A stretch of DNA of 44,789 nucleotides from CAZOKZ01 sp964580585. Lineage in GTDB: Bacteria > Sumerlaeota > Sumerlaeia > SLMS01 > JAHLLQ01. The notes under the pieces were generated by a model, which searched no databases, was not told the origin of the DNA, and saw only the letters and a list, made by a program, of their open reading frames with translations. Numbering within the stretch: the stretch's first letter is position 1; each line of letters opens with the position of its first letter. This document shows positions 8,668 to 18,600 of the stretch, in pieces. The stretch is from the NCBI GenBank assembly GCA_964580585.1, contig CAZOKZ010000039.1:1-44789 (forward strand), in the 5' to 3' direction. Made by a program: the position numbers and the translations under genes.

Positions 8668-10278
8668 CTAACCCACTCCCAGCTTGTAATCGTCGGCATC
8701 AATACCCAGCTTTTTCATCTTCGACTGCAACGTCTGGCGCTTTAGACCCAGGCGCGCCGCGGCTCCCTGGCGTCCGCCAACAATGCCTTTGCATTCATGG
8801 AGGGCGTTTTCAATGGCCTGGCGTTCGGCTTCTAAAAACGAATCCTTGATCGACCCGCCCACGGGCAGCGCGGCTGGAATCGCGACAGGCGATGGGGGCA
8901 ATCCGCCTCCCCCGACGACGGGAAATGCCGCCCCGGAAGTGCCGGGCACCAGCAGGGACTTCAGGTCCGCCGTGTTCCCCTGAGCCAGGATGATGGCACG
9001 CTCGACAAGGTGCTCGAGTTCGCGCACATTGCCCGGCCATGAATAGTTTTCGACCACCTGGAGGCTGTCCTCGGTGTAACGCATCGGACCCTTGCCCATG
9101 CGTTCGGCCAGACGCTGGAGAAAATACTGCGCAAGTTCAACACTATCCTCGAGGCGCATCCGCAACGGTGGCACCGCAATGGGGAAAACGTTCAAGCGAT
9201 AGTACAAATCGGCGCGGAATCGTCCGGCGGCAACCTCGGCACTCAAATCCTTGTTGGTCGCGGTCAACACACGCACATCCACGCGAATCGGCTTTTCTCC
9301 GCCGACGCGTTCGAATTCGCGCTCCTGGAGCACGCGCAGCAACTTGACCTGCAACGCGAGCGGCATTTCGCCGATTTCGTCCAGAAAAATCGTCCCGCCG
9401 TTAGCCAGCTCGAACCGCCCGATGCGCCGTCCCAGCGCGCCGGTAAAGGAACCCCGCTCGTGGCCGAACAGCTCGGATTCAACCAGGTTTTCCGGCAATG
9501 CCCCGCAATTGATCTTGATCAGCGGTTTGCTGGCGCGACGGCTGCGCTCGTGGATAGCACGCGCAATGACTTCCTTGCCCGTGCCCGTTTCTCCCTGGAC
9601 CAGCACCGTGCTATCGGTTCCCGCGACCTGATTGATCTGGTGCAGAACATTTTTCCAAACACGGCTTTTGCCGATTAAACCGTCGGCGGGCCAATTGTCC
9701 CGGATTTCCGACCGAAGATAGGCGCCCTCGAGTTCGGCCTGTTCCTTAAGCCGGGCTAACTCGGCGTACGCCAAGGCGTTTTCAAAAGCCAGCGACAACA
9801 CACCGCGGATGGAATCGAGGAACTCTCGGTGCGTTTCGTCGAACGCGTTTTTGCGAATCGACGTGATGTATAAATAACCCAACACGTTGCCACTGTGTTC
9901 CAGCAACGCGCCAATTCCCGAAGAAAACGCGCGCGGAAACGGCGACCGCATGTCGAAACCCGCCTGAGCCTGGAACGCATCGAAATCATTAATCATCGTG
10001 GTGCGCCCCATTTTCAGCAAAAACTCACCGGGCGACTCTGAGCTATCATGCGTCTTAACCCCAAGATTCGTATTCCCAGGCTCGCGTTTACGCGCAGCCA
10101 CAACCTGGAAGTAACTTCCCTTCGGGAAATATCGCGCGATGCCGAAATCATCGACGTCGGGAAATATTTCGTCAATCACGGCGGAAACCGCGTCGAAGAA
10201 ATCGGGCAGGTCGCGATGCGAAAGCACGGCCTGGGTGACTTTGGCCAGCAAGTCGTATCGATCGGCAAGAAGGGTCAT
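8668..10278 (-). CDS. Sigma-54-dependent transcriptional activator with N-terminal GAF domain
   Basis: This enhancer-binding protein uses ATP to remodel RNA polymerase holding sigma-54. A GAF-like sensor fills about residues 10-165. The AAA+ domain follows (about 190-425), with Walker A GETGTGKE, the sigma-54 contact loop ERGSFTGA (GSFTGA in place of the usual GAFTGA), Walker B GGTIFLDEIGEM and an arginine-finger region. The C-terminus is a Fis-type helix-turn-helix (GGRQGAAARLGLKRQTLQSK). The architecture is that of FhlA/NorR-type activators: a small-molecule signal at the GAF domain, with no receiver domain and so no need for a histidine kinase. The start has GGAGG seven bases upstream. It is divergent from the phosphoesterase gene. 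No clear -24/-12 promoter was found in the intervening 260 bp, so its targets may lie outside the window. Confidence 0.95.
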   Translation of the reverse strand: MTLLADRYDLLAKVTQAVLSHRDLPDFFDAVSAVIDEIFPDVDDFGIARYFPKGSYFQVVAARKREPGNTNLGVKTHDSSESPGEFLLKMGRTTMINDFDAFQAQAGFDMRSPFPRAFSSGIGALLEHSGNVLGYLYITSIRKNAFDETHREFLDSIRGVLSLAFENALAYAELARLKEQAELEGAYLRSEIRDNWPADGLIGKSRVWKNVLHQINQVAGTDSTVLVQGETGTGKEVIARAIHERSRRASKPLIKINCGALPENLVESELFGHERGSFTGALGRRIGRFELANGGTIFLDEIGEMPLALQVKLLRVLQEREFERVGGEKPIRVDVRVLTATNKDLSAEVAAGRFRADLYYRLNVFPIAVPPLRMRLEDSVELAQYFLQRLAERMGKGPMRYTEDSLQVVENYSWPGNVRELEHLVERAIILAQGNTADLKSLLVPGTSGAAFPVVGGGGLPPSPVAIPAALPVGGSIKDSFLEAERQAIENALHECKGIVGGRQGAAARLGLKRQTLQSKMKKLGIDADDYKLGVG

Positions 10279-10540
10279 GGGGCGCCTCCAGGGCGAGCGG
10301 CGTACACTAAATCCGCCGAGGGTGCGCTACCTATGCCGAAGCTTGCTTGGTTTGGCAAGCGCAATCCGCCAATTTTTCGGCCTCTACGTCCAGTTTTGTA
10401 TGGCAACACACACTTTTTCTGGACAAAACACGTCCAGGTTTCCACTTTTCCCATCAATCCGCCGATTCGCGTTGCCCCCCATTCACTCGAAATTTCCCCA
10501 TGGATGCGAGTCGTTTCAACTTCTTCATGAACCATCCAAC

Positions 10541-11689
10541 ATGCCCCACGCTGCGCAAATCGTCTGTTTTCTTTCCACCTGTTTCCTGGTCTCGGTCGCA
10601 GGCGGCGGCGCATTCGTCTGGATCTACAACCGAACGCTCTCGATGATGCACGAGTCGATGGTCAAGAAAGTCGTCGCCATCATCGGACTGCCGCTCGCGT
10701 GCGCCGTGGGAGTCCTCGCAGGCGGGCGCGTTGCATTCGGAGCGCCGGGCGGGGCCGAGGCGGGAATCTGGACACTCTTCGCGCTGGCAGGCCTGCTCAT
10801 CACGGGCCGCTACGCCCGGCTGGCCTGGATCAAACGCGGATGGCAACGCGGCTCTCGATTCGAGGACGCCCGCCCGGACTTTGGCGCGATTCGCTGGAGC
10901 GGCCTGCTGTGGTGGGGACGGCCACTGCTGTACGTGCTGGCGCCGATCAACGGGGTCGGCCGCCTGCGCATTCACCGCCGCACGGTCCGCGTGCCGGGGC
11001 TCGACCCCGCGTTCAACGGTTATCGCATCGTGCACCTGACGGATTTCCACATTCACAAAACGCTCGTCGCGCGGTGGTATCGTCACGTGGTCGATTGCGC
11101 GATGGCCGAACAGCCCGATGTGATTTTGTACGGCGGAGATTTCATTTCAAAGCCCCCGCATATTCCCGACATCCCGCCTATCATGCAACGACTCGCCGCG
11201 CCCGACGGCGTGTATTTTGTGCGCGGCAATCACGACTTTTGGAAATCGCCGCAACGCATCGCGCGGCTGGCCCAACGCGCAGGCATGCGACTCCTGAGCA
11301 ACGAAGGCGTTATCATCAACCGTGATGAAGCCCGGGTCGCACTCATCGGTCTCGAAACGCCCTACATCTCTATTAGCCCCGCCGAACGCGACGCGCTCGA
11401 ACGACTCCCCCGCCCACGCATCGGGCTCGTCCACACGCCAGACGCGTTCGCCGAAGCCGCCCGCCTCGGGTGCGCGGTTGCCTTTGCCGGACACACGCAC
11501 GGCGGCCAGGTGCGCCTGCCGCTGTTCGGCACCACGGTCAGCAGCACCGGCGCCGAACCCGCCGTAGCCTCGGGCATCGGACGTCTCGGGCGAATGTTGA
11601 CCATCACCAGCAACGGCCAGGGAGCGTTCTTTCCCTTGCGCGTCATGTGCCCTCCGGAAATCGTGGTGGTGGAGTTGAAAGTGAAATGA
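10541..11689 (+). CDS. Membrane-anchored calcineurin-like metallophosphoesterase (YkuE/YaeI type)
   Basis: This is a binuclear-metal phosphoesterase. The metal ligands are visible in order: TDFHIHK (D-x-H), YGGDFIS (GGD), RGNHDFW (GNHD) and AGHTHGGQ (GHTHGG). Three N-terminal hydrophobic segments (about residues 5-27, 40-65 and 75-95) anchor it in the membrane. The family includes enzymes acting on UDP-sugar or phospholipid head groups, but the substrate cannot be read from the sequence. ATG 10541 is the start closest to the first membrane segment. The open frame extends to 10139, but that part overlaps the divergent regulator and its promoter and reads as non-coding. No strong ribosome binding site is visible. 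It is followed by a long inverted repeat and then nadD. Confidence 0.88.
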   Translation: MPHAAQIVCFLSTCFLVSVAGGGAFVWIYNRTLSMMHESMVKKVVAIIGLPLACAVGVLAGGRVAFGAPGGAEAGIWTLFALAGLLITGRYARLAWIKRGWQRGSRFEDARPDFGAIRWSGLLWWGRPLLYVLAPINGVGRLRIHRRTVRVPGLDPAFNGYRIVHLTDFHIHKTLVARWYRHVVDCAMAEQPDVILYGGDFISKPPHIPDIPPIMQRLAAPDGVYFVRGNHDFWKSPQRIARLAQRAGMRLLSNEGVIINRDEARVALIGLETPYISISPAERDALERLPRPRIGLVHTPDAFAEAARLGCAVAFAGHTHGGQVRLPLFGTTVSSTGAEPAVASGIGRLGRMLTITSNGQGAFFPLRVMCPPEIVVVELKVK

Positions 11690-11695
11690 GTTTTT

Positions 11696-11787
11696 AGTTC
11701 ACAGTTTTTAGTTTACAGTTATTTTTTATTCGCAAGACCCTTCCTTGATCGAAAATATCAATAACTGTAAACTGTGAACTGTGAACT
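11696..11787. repeat. Long inverted repeat built of 7-bp units
   Basis: The arms 11696-11723 and 11760-11787 are reverse complements at 25 of 28 positions, with a 36-nt spacer. Each arm consists of heptamers of the form ACTGTRA (ACTGTAA, ACTGTGA, ACTGTGA), so this is a short tandem-repeat motif arranged as a palindrome. It would form a strong hairpin between the phosphoesterase gene and nadD. A further ACTGTAAAC lies 13 bases beyond, immediately before the nadD start, and may interfere with its ribosome binding site. Confidence 0.8.
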
Positions 11788-11811
11788 TTATACTAACAAC
11801 TGTAAACTACT

Positions 11812-12753
11812 ATGGCAACCCTCGGCATTTTTGGCGGCACATTCGATCCCCCTCATCGCTCGCACGCAGCGGCGTGTTTGTGGGCGTTGCAAACGGGCGC
11901 AATCGACCGCGTGTTGATGATTCCCACCGCGCGTCATGCGTTCGGCAAAGAGCCGGGCGCGTCGTTCGCGCAACGGTTGGAAATGTGCCGACTGGCGGTC
12001 GAACCGTTCGCGCCGGGACTCGTCGAAGTCAGCGACATCGAAGGCCGCCGCGAGGGCGTTTCGTATATGATCGATACCGTGCGTGCGCTCGAGGCCGAAC
12101 GCCCGGGCGATGCGTTTCGGTTGTTGGTTGGCTCGGATATTTTAGACGACTTACCCAAATGGCGCGAGAGCGAAAAATTGCTGCGCCTCGCGCCCGTGCT
12201 CGAAATTCCGCGCATCGCCGTCGAATCGCTTGGCCCGCCGCATGGTCTGCGCCCCGGAGCGCTGCCGATGCTTTCGTCATCCACTGTGCGCGAGATGATC
12301 GCGCGGGGTGAGGATGTGAGTGCATTGGTACCGGAGAAAATCGCAAAGTACATTATTGAGAACTCGTTATATTCTGAAACTATCAATTCTTCCGAAAGCC
12401 TCAAAGAATCGATAAACTCAATACTATTGGAAGGTGATGTACTCATCGAATTCGACGAATGGAGATTCATACTTCGAGCATTCGATCAAATCCAAGATAT
12501 CAATAATGACAATTTGGATGTGATAGCACTCCATAAAAACAAAGAATCATATGCAACTATTTATACTCTTAACAATATCCAAAACCTGATGAATAAATTC
12601 CAGTTGGAAGGTCCCTGTCTAAACGGAAGTTATTTTTGGTGTCCAGATGAATTGATTTTAAAAGATTTGAAACTCGAAACGATTGAGTCCGTGTTAAAAT
12701 GGATTTCAGAAGACGGAATAATTAAATATATTTTCAAGCCATATACCATTTGA
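11812..12753 (+). CDS. nadD: Nicotinate-nucleotide adenylyltransferase fused to an AT-rich C-terminal domain of unknown function
   Basis: Residues 1 to about 185 form a NadD nucleotidyltransferase, which makes deamido-NAD from nicotinate mononucleotide and ATP. It has the nucleotide-binding motif GIFGGTFDPPHRSH, the GSDILDDLPKW substrate segment and SSSTVREMI, the ISSTxIR motif. HRSH replaces the more usual HxGH, but both His are kept. NadD proteins normally end soon after the helix KIAKYIIEN. Here the frame continues for about 128 residues of a different character (IDEFDEWRFILRAFD-like acidic and aromatic stretches, GSYFWCPDELILKDL, ending KYIFKPYTI). From about 12350 the DNA turns sharply AT-rich, and codon use differs from the NadD part. 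I do not recognise the extension; it resembles small acidic orphan proteins. It suggests a recent gene fusion or insertion that removed the nadD stop. The start has no good ribosome binding site. Confidence 0.85.
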   Translation: MATLGIFGGTFDPPHRSHAAACLWALQTGAIDRVLMIPTARHAFGKEPGASFAQRLEMCRLAVEPFAPGLVEVSDIEGRREGVSYMIDTVRALEAERPGDAFRLLVGSDILDDLPKWRESEKLLRLAPVLEIPRIAVESLGPPHGLRPGALPMLSSSTVREMIARGEDVSALVPEKIAKYIIENSLYSETINSSESLKESINSILLEGDVLIEFDEWRFILRAFDQIQDINNDNLDVIALHKNKESYATIYTLNNIQNLMNKFQLEGPCLNGSYFWCPDELILKDLKLETIESVLKWISEDGIIKYIFKPYTI

Positions 12754-12754
12754 T

Positions 12755-13537
12755 ATGCAAATTCGATATTCGTCCCTCACCCCCCTTGGCCGGTTGTGCC
12801 AGTACATGAACTTCGAGCGCATTCACGATACGCCTCCGGTGATCGTGACGCAGGATCATCGCGCCGTGCTCGTTGCCGCGTGGGCTGCCGCGCGACAAGG
12901 ATTGTTTGGCGGGCGCGCACCGTTGCTCGTGCGGCTCGATGCGCATCCCGACATGGGCGAAAAGCCGCGTCCCTGGGCGTGGGAAAAATCACAACTCACC
13001 GATCTCGATTCCGTGCACGCGATCGCAAACGATCAACGGCACGACGACGGAGGCTGGGTCATCAGCGCGATGCAATTTGGTCTCGCGGGCGACGTAGCAT
13101 CGTTTTTTGTGCACGATTATCATCGCTTTCCCGGCGACAACAATTCGTACACCGATCACACGGGGACGGAGCATCGTCTTTGGACTTTTAATAATATTAA
13201 TACCGCGCGCGAAAAATCCAACGCGGGCGTGTGGCGTGTGCAAACACTGTTTGAATTATTGAATGATAAAAACGTGCCGTTGTGGCTGGACATCGATTTG
13301 GATTTTGCGACGCGCCGCGCGGAAGACGACTCCATTCGCGAATGGTCGGCCGACGATTGGAATCAAGAATTGAGCGACGACGCGTTAAATATATTAACGA
13401 ACACATTCGACCGCGCATCGCTTGTCACCATTGCGACCGAGCCGTGGTTTTGCGGCGGCCTCGGCGCCATGGGCCGCATCGCGGAAGGGTTTAAGCATAT
13501 ATTGGCGGCGAAGGGGGGTTGGCTAAGTAAACTTTAG
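12755..13537 (+). CDS. UPF0489/arginase-like domain protein
   Basis: A 260-residue protein with the metal-site pattern of the arginase/deacetylase fold: LLVRLDAHPDMG (D-x-H-x-D), LWLDIDLDFAT (D-x-D) and a late ATEPWFCGG. This matches the UPF0489 family, whose function is unknown. Assignment is from motif pattern only. The first ATG (12755) lies one base after the nadD-fusion stop, so translation is probably coupled. A second Met at 12806 (MNFERIHDTPP) is another possible start. Base composition returns to that of the surrounding genes, unlike the AT-rich tail just upstream. A GGGGACGGAG copy sits inside at 13162-13171. Its stop overlaps the convergent typA stop by four bases. Confidence 0.72.
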   Translation: MQIRYSSLTPLGRLCQYMNFERIHDTPPVIVTQDHRAVLVAAWAAARQGLFGGRAPLLVRLDAHPDMGEKPRPWAWEKSQLTDLDSVHAIANDQRHDDGGWVISAMQFGLAGDVASFFVHDYHRFPGDNNSYTDHTGTEHRLWTFNNINTAREKSNAGVWRVQTLFELLNDKNVPLWLDIDLDFATRRAEDDSIREWSADDWNQELSDDALNILTNTFDRASLVTIATEPWFCGGLGAMGRIAEGFKHILAAKGGWLSKL

Positions 13538-15423
13538 CGTCCCGCCGTGGCCAGCACCTGTTTTTTCTTTTCGGCGCGTTTGCGTTCTTCGGCGTCGAGG
13601 ATCGCTTTGCGCAGGCGGATGCTCTCGGGCGTGACTTCCACCAGTTCGTCGTCGGCAATCCATTCGAGCGCCTGGTCGAGCGTCATGCGGCGCGGCACTT
13701 TCAGGCCGGTGTCCACTTCTTTGGTGGATGAGCGGTGGTTGGTGAGTTGTTTTTTCTTCACCGGGTTGCAGGGCAAATCTTCGGGGCGCGAATTTTCCCC
13801 CACCACCATGCCGGTGTAAATGCGCTCCATCGGACCGACGAAAAGTTGCGCGCGAATTTGAAGGTTCTCAAGCGAGTAAGAAGTCGCTTCGCCGGTTTCC
13901 ATGGCAACGAGCGAGCCGCGGTTGCGCGAAATGATTTCGCCGCACCAAGGGCCGTATCCCACGAATCGCGAGGCGAGAATTCCCAAACCGCGTGTGTCGG
14001 TCAGGAAGTCGCCACGATAACCAATCAAGCCGCGTGTGGGCATGTTGAATTCGAGCCGCACCATGCCGGTGCCGGTCGAATGCATCGACTGCATTTCGCC
14101 TTTGCGTTTGGCGAGCTTTTCAATGACCACACCCTGGCAATCTTCGGGAATATCGATGATCACCTGCTCCATCGGTTCGAGCAAGTTGCCGTTTGCATCG
14201 TGCTGGGTAATGACCTCGGGGCGCGAAACGCAAAGTTCCATGCCTTCGCGGCGCATTTCTTCGATCAAAATGGCGAGGTGCAATTCGCCACGTCCGGAAA
14301 CTTTCAGGCCGTCGGCGCGACCGATGTCTTCGACGCGCAAGGCCACGTTGTTGCGTGTTTCTTTGTCGAGACGTTCGCGCAACTGGCGCAGAGTAATCGC
14401 TTTGCCTTCGTTGCCCGCAAACGGGCCCGTATTGGCCAGGAAGAACATCGAGACGGTGGGTTCTTCGATTTCGAGCGGCGGCAGCGCGGGATTTTCAAAA
14501 TCCGGCGAAGCGAGCGTATCGCCAATCATCAGATCTTCGATGCCGGCAAACCATACGATGTCGCCCGCGGTGATTTCATCGACATCCATGCGTTCAAGCC
14601 CGCGCGTGACCCACAGATGGGCCGAGCGCTCGGCGGCAATATTCACAATATCCCATTCGTCATCATGACGGTTGTAATCGTGCCAACGGGTGGTAATGCG
14701 CTCGAAATGCTGGCCTTTGCGATGGCGACCGGAAAGCACCCGCCCCCCGCCGATTCGGCCTACGTAATCGCTCCAGGCAAGCATGCAAACCTGCATCCGG
14801 AAAGGCGCATCCAACACGGCGTCGGGAGGCGATACTTCCTCGACAATCGTCTCGAAAAGCGCATCCATACCCTCGTGAGGATCTTTTTCCAGATCGCGCA
14901 CCAACCAACCGGCCAACCCCGAACCGTAAAGCACGGGGAACTCGATCTGATCGTCGTTTGCTCCCAACTCGATAAAGAGATCGAACGTTTTGTTCAATGC
15001 TTCCTGGGGGGCGGCGTTCGGACGATCGACCTTGTTAACCACCACAATCGGGCGCAGACCCAGGCGCAACGCGCGCATCAGCACGTAGCGGGTTTGCGGC
15101 ATAGGGCCTTCGTTCGCATCCACCAGCAGCAACACCGAATCCACCATCGAGAGCACGCGCTCGACTTCGCCGGAGAAATCCGCGTGACCGGGCGTATCGA
15201 TGATGTTGATCAGGTAATCGTTCCAGGTGACGGTGCACTGTTTCGAGCGAATCGTGATACCACGCTCGCGTTCGAGTTCATTCGAGTCCATGACGCGCTC
15301 TTCGACGCGTTGATTATCGCGGAAAAGGTGTGCTGCCTTGAAAATCGAGTCGATCAGGGTGGTTTTACCGTGATCGATGTGGGCGATAATAGCCAAATTA
15401 CGAATCTTATCAACTGCCGTCAT
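13534..15423 (-). CDS. typA: Ribosome-associated GTPase TypA/BipA
   Basis: A translational GTPase of the EF-G superfamily that binds the 70S ribosome and helps 50S assembly and stress adaptation. All G motifs are present: G1 AHIDHGKTTL, G2 in ERERGITIRS, G3 DTPGHADFSGEV and G4 NKVDRPNA. The BipA-specific C-terminal domain follows, with GTGMVRLEFNMPTRGLIGYR and PTRGLIGY. At 629 residues it is slightly longer than the usual 605-615, with a charged tail rich in Lys and Glu. The start has GAGGAA upstream. It converges on the UPF0489-like gene with overlapping stop codons and no terminator between them. A 216-bp gap containing a terminator lies between its start and the stop of the next minus-strand gene. 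Confidence 0.98.
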   Translation of the reverse strand: MTAVDKIRNLAIIAHIDHGKTTLIDSIFKAAHLFRDNQRVEERVMDSNELERERGITIRSKQCTVTWNDYLINIIDTPGHADFSGEVERVLSMVDSVLLLVDANEGPMPQTRYVLMRALRLGLRPIVVVNKVDRPNAAPQEALNKTFDLFIELGANDDQIEFPVLYGSGLAGWLVRDLEKDPHEGMDALFETIVEEVSPPDAVLDAPFRMQVCMLAWSDYVGRIGGGRVLSGRHRKGQHFERITTRWHDYNRHDDEWDIVNIAAERSAHLWVTRGLERMDVDEITAGDIVWFAGIEDLMIGDTLASPDFENPALPPLEIEEPTVSMFFLANTGPFAGNEGKAITLRQLRERLDKETRNNVALRVEDIGRADGLKVSGRGELHLAILIEEMRREGMELCVSRPEVITQHDANGNLLEPMEQVIIDIPEDCQGVVIEKLAKRKGEMQSMHSTGTGMVRLEFNMPTRGLIGYRGDFLTDTRGLGILASRFVGYGPWCGEIISRNRGSLVAMETGEATSYSLENLQIRAQLFVGPMERIYTGMVVGENSRPEDLPCNPVKKKQLTNHRSSTKEVDTGLKVPRRMTLDQALEWIADDELVEVTPESIRLRKAILDAEERKRAEKKKQVLATAGR

Positions 15424-15554
15424 GGGGGAAATTCCTCGTCAAGTCTGCCTGCGAAAACCCCATGGGGGTGTCTTCAGGCCGCGCAAGGGTGCATAGGAGC
15501 CTTTGCCACGTCAAAGGGGTTTATTGGATTTACAGGAAATTCATCGCCCATGGG

Positions 15555-15597
15555 TAAAAACAATTCGCCCGGCGGGCGCGTGGCCTGCCGGGCGAAT
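15555..15597 (-). terminator. Rho-independent terminator of the 1355-residue protein gene
   Basis: A 15-bp stem (attcgcccggcgggc at 15563-15577 with gcctgccgggcgaat at 15583-15597; one mismatch, 5-nt loop) is followed on the minus strand by TTGTTTTTAC. It lies about 40 bp beyond the stop of the large secreted-protein gene and ahead of typA, so it separates the two units. Confidence 0.9.
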
Positions 15598-15639
15598 GGG
15601 TCGAAGGTTTACGGCTTTTCGGGAAAACGAATAACGGAA

Positions 15640-18600
15640 TCAGTTTTCTCCGTTGCCTGAGAAGTCGACTTTCATGCGTGTCGATGGGCCGCGAATATCC
15701 ATGCGTTGCACCGTCGAGTTTTCGCTGAGTTCTTCAGGGTCGGGCGGTTCCATGTAGTCGTGTCGTGCATCGACTCGGGCGCGCCAACTATCCAGGCGGG
15801 CATCGGAACGAGCCGAACCCGGCTTGTAGTCGCTGGATTCAACCTTCGAATCGTGCGAGCCACCTTTGTACTTGGCGGATTTGAACTTGATCTTGCTTGT
15901 TCCGCCTTCGATTTGGATCAGCGAAGTCGTCAGGCCAACAACTCCCTCGACTGACTGGTTTTTCACGGGAGCGCCGGGGCCTTCAAACAGCTCGAAGCAA
16001 ACCGAGTCGGGCTCGATACCCAACAACACAACCTCGACGCGAGTCTTGGCAAAACCGTTGACCATCGTCTTGATGTCGGCGGTGAAGCCAGGGCGGCCAC
16101 CTTCCGGATCGAAGATATCGGCGATGTCGAACGCCGGGGTGCGGTATTCTTCTTCGGCTTTGATGCTGAGCGAGAAAGGAGCGCCCGACGGGCCATCAAT
16201 TTTGCCTTTCAGTTTCAGTCGGTTGCGCACTTCCACTGCGCGTTCGCCAATTGAACCGCGCGTGCTGGAATCGATACGGCCCACCACGGGAACGTCGGCG
16301 GTGTCGATCAGGTTTCCAAGCCCATCGCGTACTTCGACAGTAACGATGCCCGTCACATTGCCATTGGGGTCCACTTCGAGATCGAATCCGTCGTTGGCGC
16401 CCACGATGGTGAACAGACCGCTCTTCTTGTCGTAACCGATTGCACCTTCCGGCGAATCGAGCACTTCAATCAGGCTCAAGTCGGCAAAACCTGCAATACC
16501 GCCCGGCGTCAGCAGCGAAATGTCGTCGCAGAAGAAGAACATCGCTTCTTCGATTCCAACAAATACGGTGAACGCACCCGCGCCATCGCCTTTGGCGTGA
16601 ACATTGACGAAGAAGTCGCCTGTGTCGTCGGCGGTGAAGGGAATTTCAGTCTGACGGTTTCCGTCCGTGTCATAATCGGCACCAATGATATTGCCCGTTG
16701 GATCGGTTACCCAGACCACGGGATCGAAATCGGTGGCGTTGACTTTGACGGTAACGTGATCGCGACGACGCAAGTTGACGCGATACGTGCGGATTTCATA
16801 CGGCGCTTGAAGAGTCGCCGGGTTCGTGATGTTCGACTCGATGTCCTGGCCACCCACATCGAGTGGCGAATCGATGTTCGTCAGGCCCTTCTGGAAGACC
16901 TGATCCACGAAGGCAAACTGCGATTCCGCGCTGCCGATCACACCATACGTACCGCCGCTGGCAAGAACCGCTTCCTGAATGGTCGAGAAGGAGAGCTCTT
17001 TGCTGGCCGGATCAGTGAAATAAGCTTCATCCTTGAAGTTCTGAGGCTGCAAGAATCCGTAATGGACACGATAGCCCTTATTAATCGCGTTGATGATCGC
17101 CGTAATCACAGGACCAATACCGGAGCCGTTCTGGCCATCGGTGAAAACAAAAATAGCACTACGGTCGCGCACTTGAAGCGGATTCAGGCCCAACGTCTTA
17201 GCATCGAGCAGGTTGATCGCGGCGTTGATACCGAAGTCGATTTGCGTACCACCGGAGCTATCGATTGCATTCAACGTCGGCTCGACCACATCCGGATCGG
17301 CGAAATTACTGAGAATCCGGACGCTGCTGTCGAAGTCGATTGCGGCGGCTTCATCCGGCACCTTGGTCGGATCGGCGGCGGCGTCGGCTTGCGAAATCAG
17401 ACGACGCACGGATGCCTTGGCGGCAGCAATGCGCAGGTTGTTCGGGTCGGTGCTGGTATTACTACCCGAGCTATCGACCACCATGGCGGCAAAACGGTTG
17501 ATGTCTTGCAGCAACAGGCGGTTGCCGTTGCTGGCATAAAAACCGGTGTCGATATGGCCGTTGGCGGCAGCCGTTGTGGATTTGCCGTACACCACAGCCA
17601 TGATGTCTCCACGATAGGTGTCAATCGTGGTTACGAGTTGGTTTTTCTCGGCCAGTGTCAGTTCGTACTGAACCACGTTGCCCACGTCCTTCTGGAAGAG
17701 GATCGAGGTCAGGTCGTCGGCTTTGTACAGGACCAGTTTGAATTCGTTATGATTGTAGATCGCATTGCCGGTTTGATTGTTTTTCTTCCACTTGAATATA
17801 AGCGGTTTGTTCACGTCGTTCAGGATTTCCAGCTTTGTGTTGCGGATCGGGTCAGTCAGCACCGGCGCCACACCCATCTGGGCGAACGTTTCCGCCGCGC
17901 GAAGTCCGTTGATCGTGATTTTGGTGACATCGTTGCCCGGCAGATAGTGCTTCTGCCAGAAACTGTGGATACCATCTTCGAGGTTATCGGCTTTGAGTGC
18001 GCCGCCAGCCTTGATATTCGTCCAAACGCCACCCAGACCCATGGCTGTCTGATCGGTGAGTCCCGCCAGAACCGAGTAGTTTTCCGGCCCGCCATCGTAC
18101 AAGTCCCACAGAATGGCCATGATGGCTTGTTCGGTGTCTTCACCGCGATATTCGGTGTTCTGGGCTGCGGCATTACCGCTCTTATTGGTCTCTGGCACCA
18201 TCACGAGGTTCGCGTCTTCCGTGTCCTCGTAGCGCTTGTTACCGACGTTCTTCAGCGTGCCTTTGTAAGCGCTCTTTTCGGGAATCGCGATACCCAGCCA
18301 GTTGGCGAAGCCTTCGGACATCGCAAGACGGTTAGAGAGTTGCTTGTTTTGGTTGGTGAAGGGGTTGCCGTTGGCTCCACCCGGATAATCGTACTGGTTC
18401 GAACCATTGTGTTTGCCGCCCTGGCCGTTGATGGCGCTGGCGTCGTTGTCGAATTGGTGACCCAATTCGTGTGCGATGACGTCGATGTCGTAACGGTCGC
18501 CAGATAAAATGTAAACGCCGTTGCCAAATCGGCTATTTCCGACGAACGTGCCGATTTCAGCGCTGTTGTTGGCGACGGTATTGATCGCGCCAAAGAACAC

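Noticed and set aside
10320..10400. Sigma-54 promoter next to the activator gene
   Set aside because: A TGGCA is present near 10352, but the GC element at the right distance is not.
10139..10540. N-terminal extension of the phosphoesterase open frame
   Set aside because: It overlaps the divergent sigma-54 activator gene and has no membrane or domain character; the protein plausibly starts at 10541.
11760..11810. CRISPR-like short repeats
   Set aside because: The units are 7 bp without spacers; they form a tandem-repeat palindrome, not a repeat-spacer array.
13735..15660. Long plus-strand open frame across typA
   Set aside because: It is the shadow of the well-supported typA gene; no domain and no ribosome binding site.
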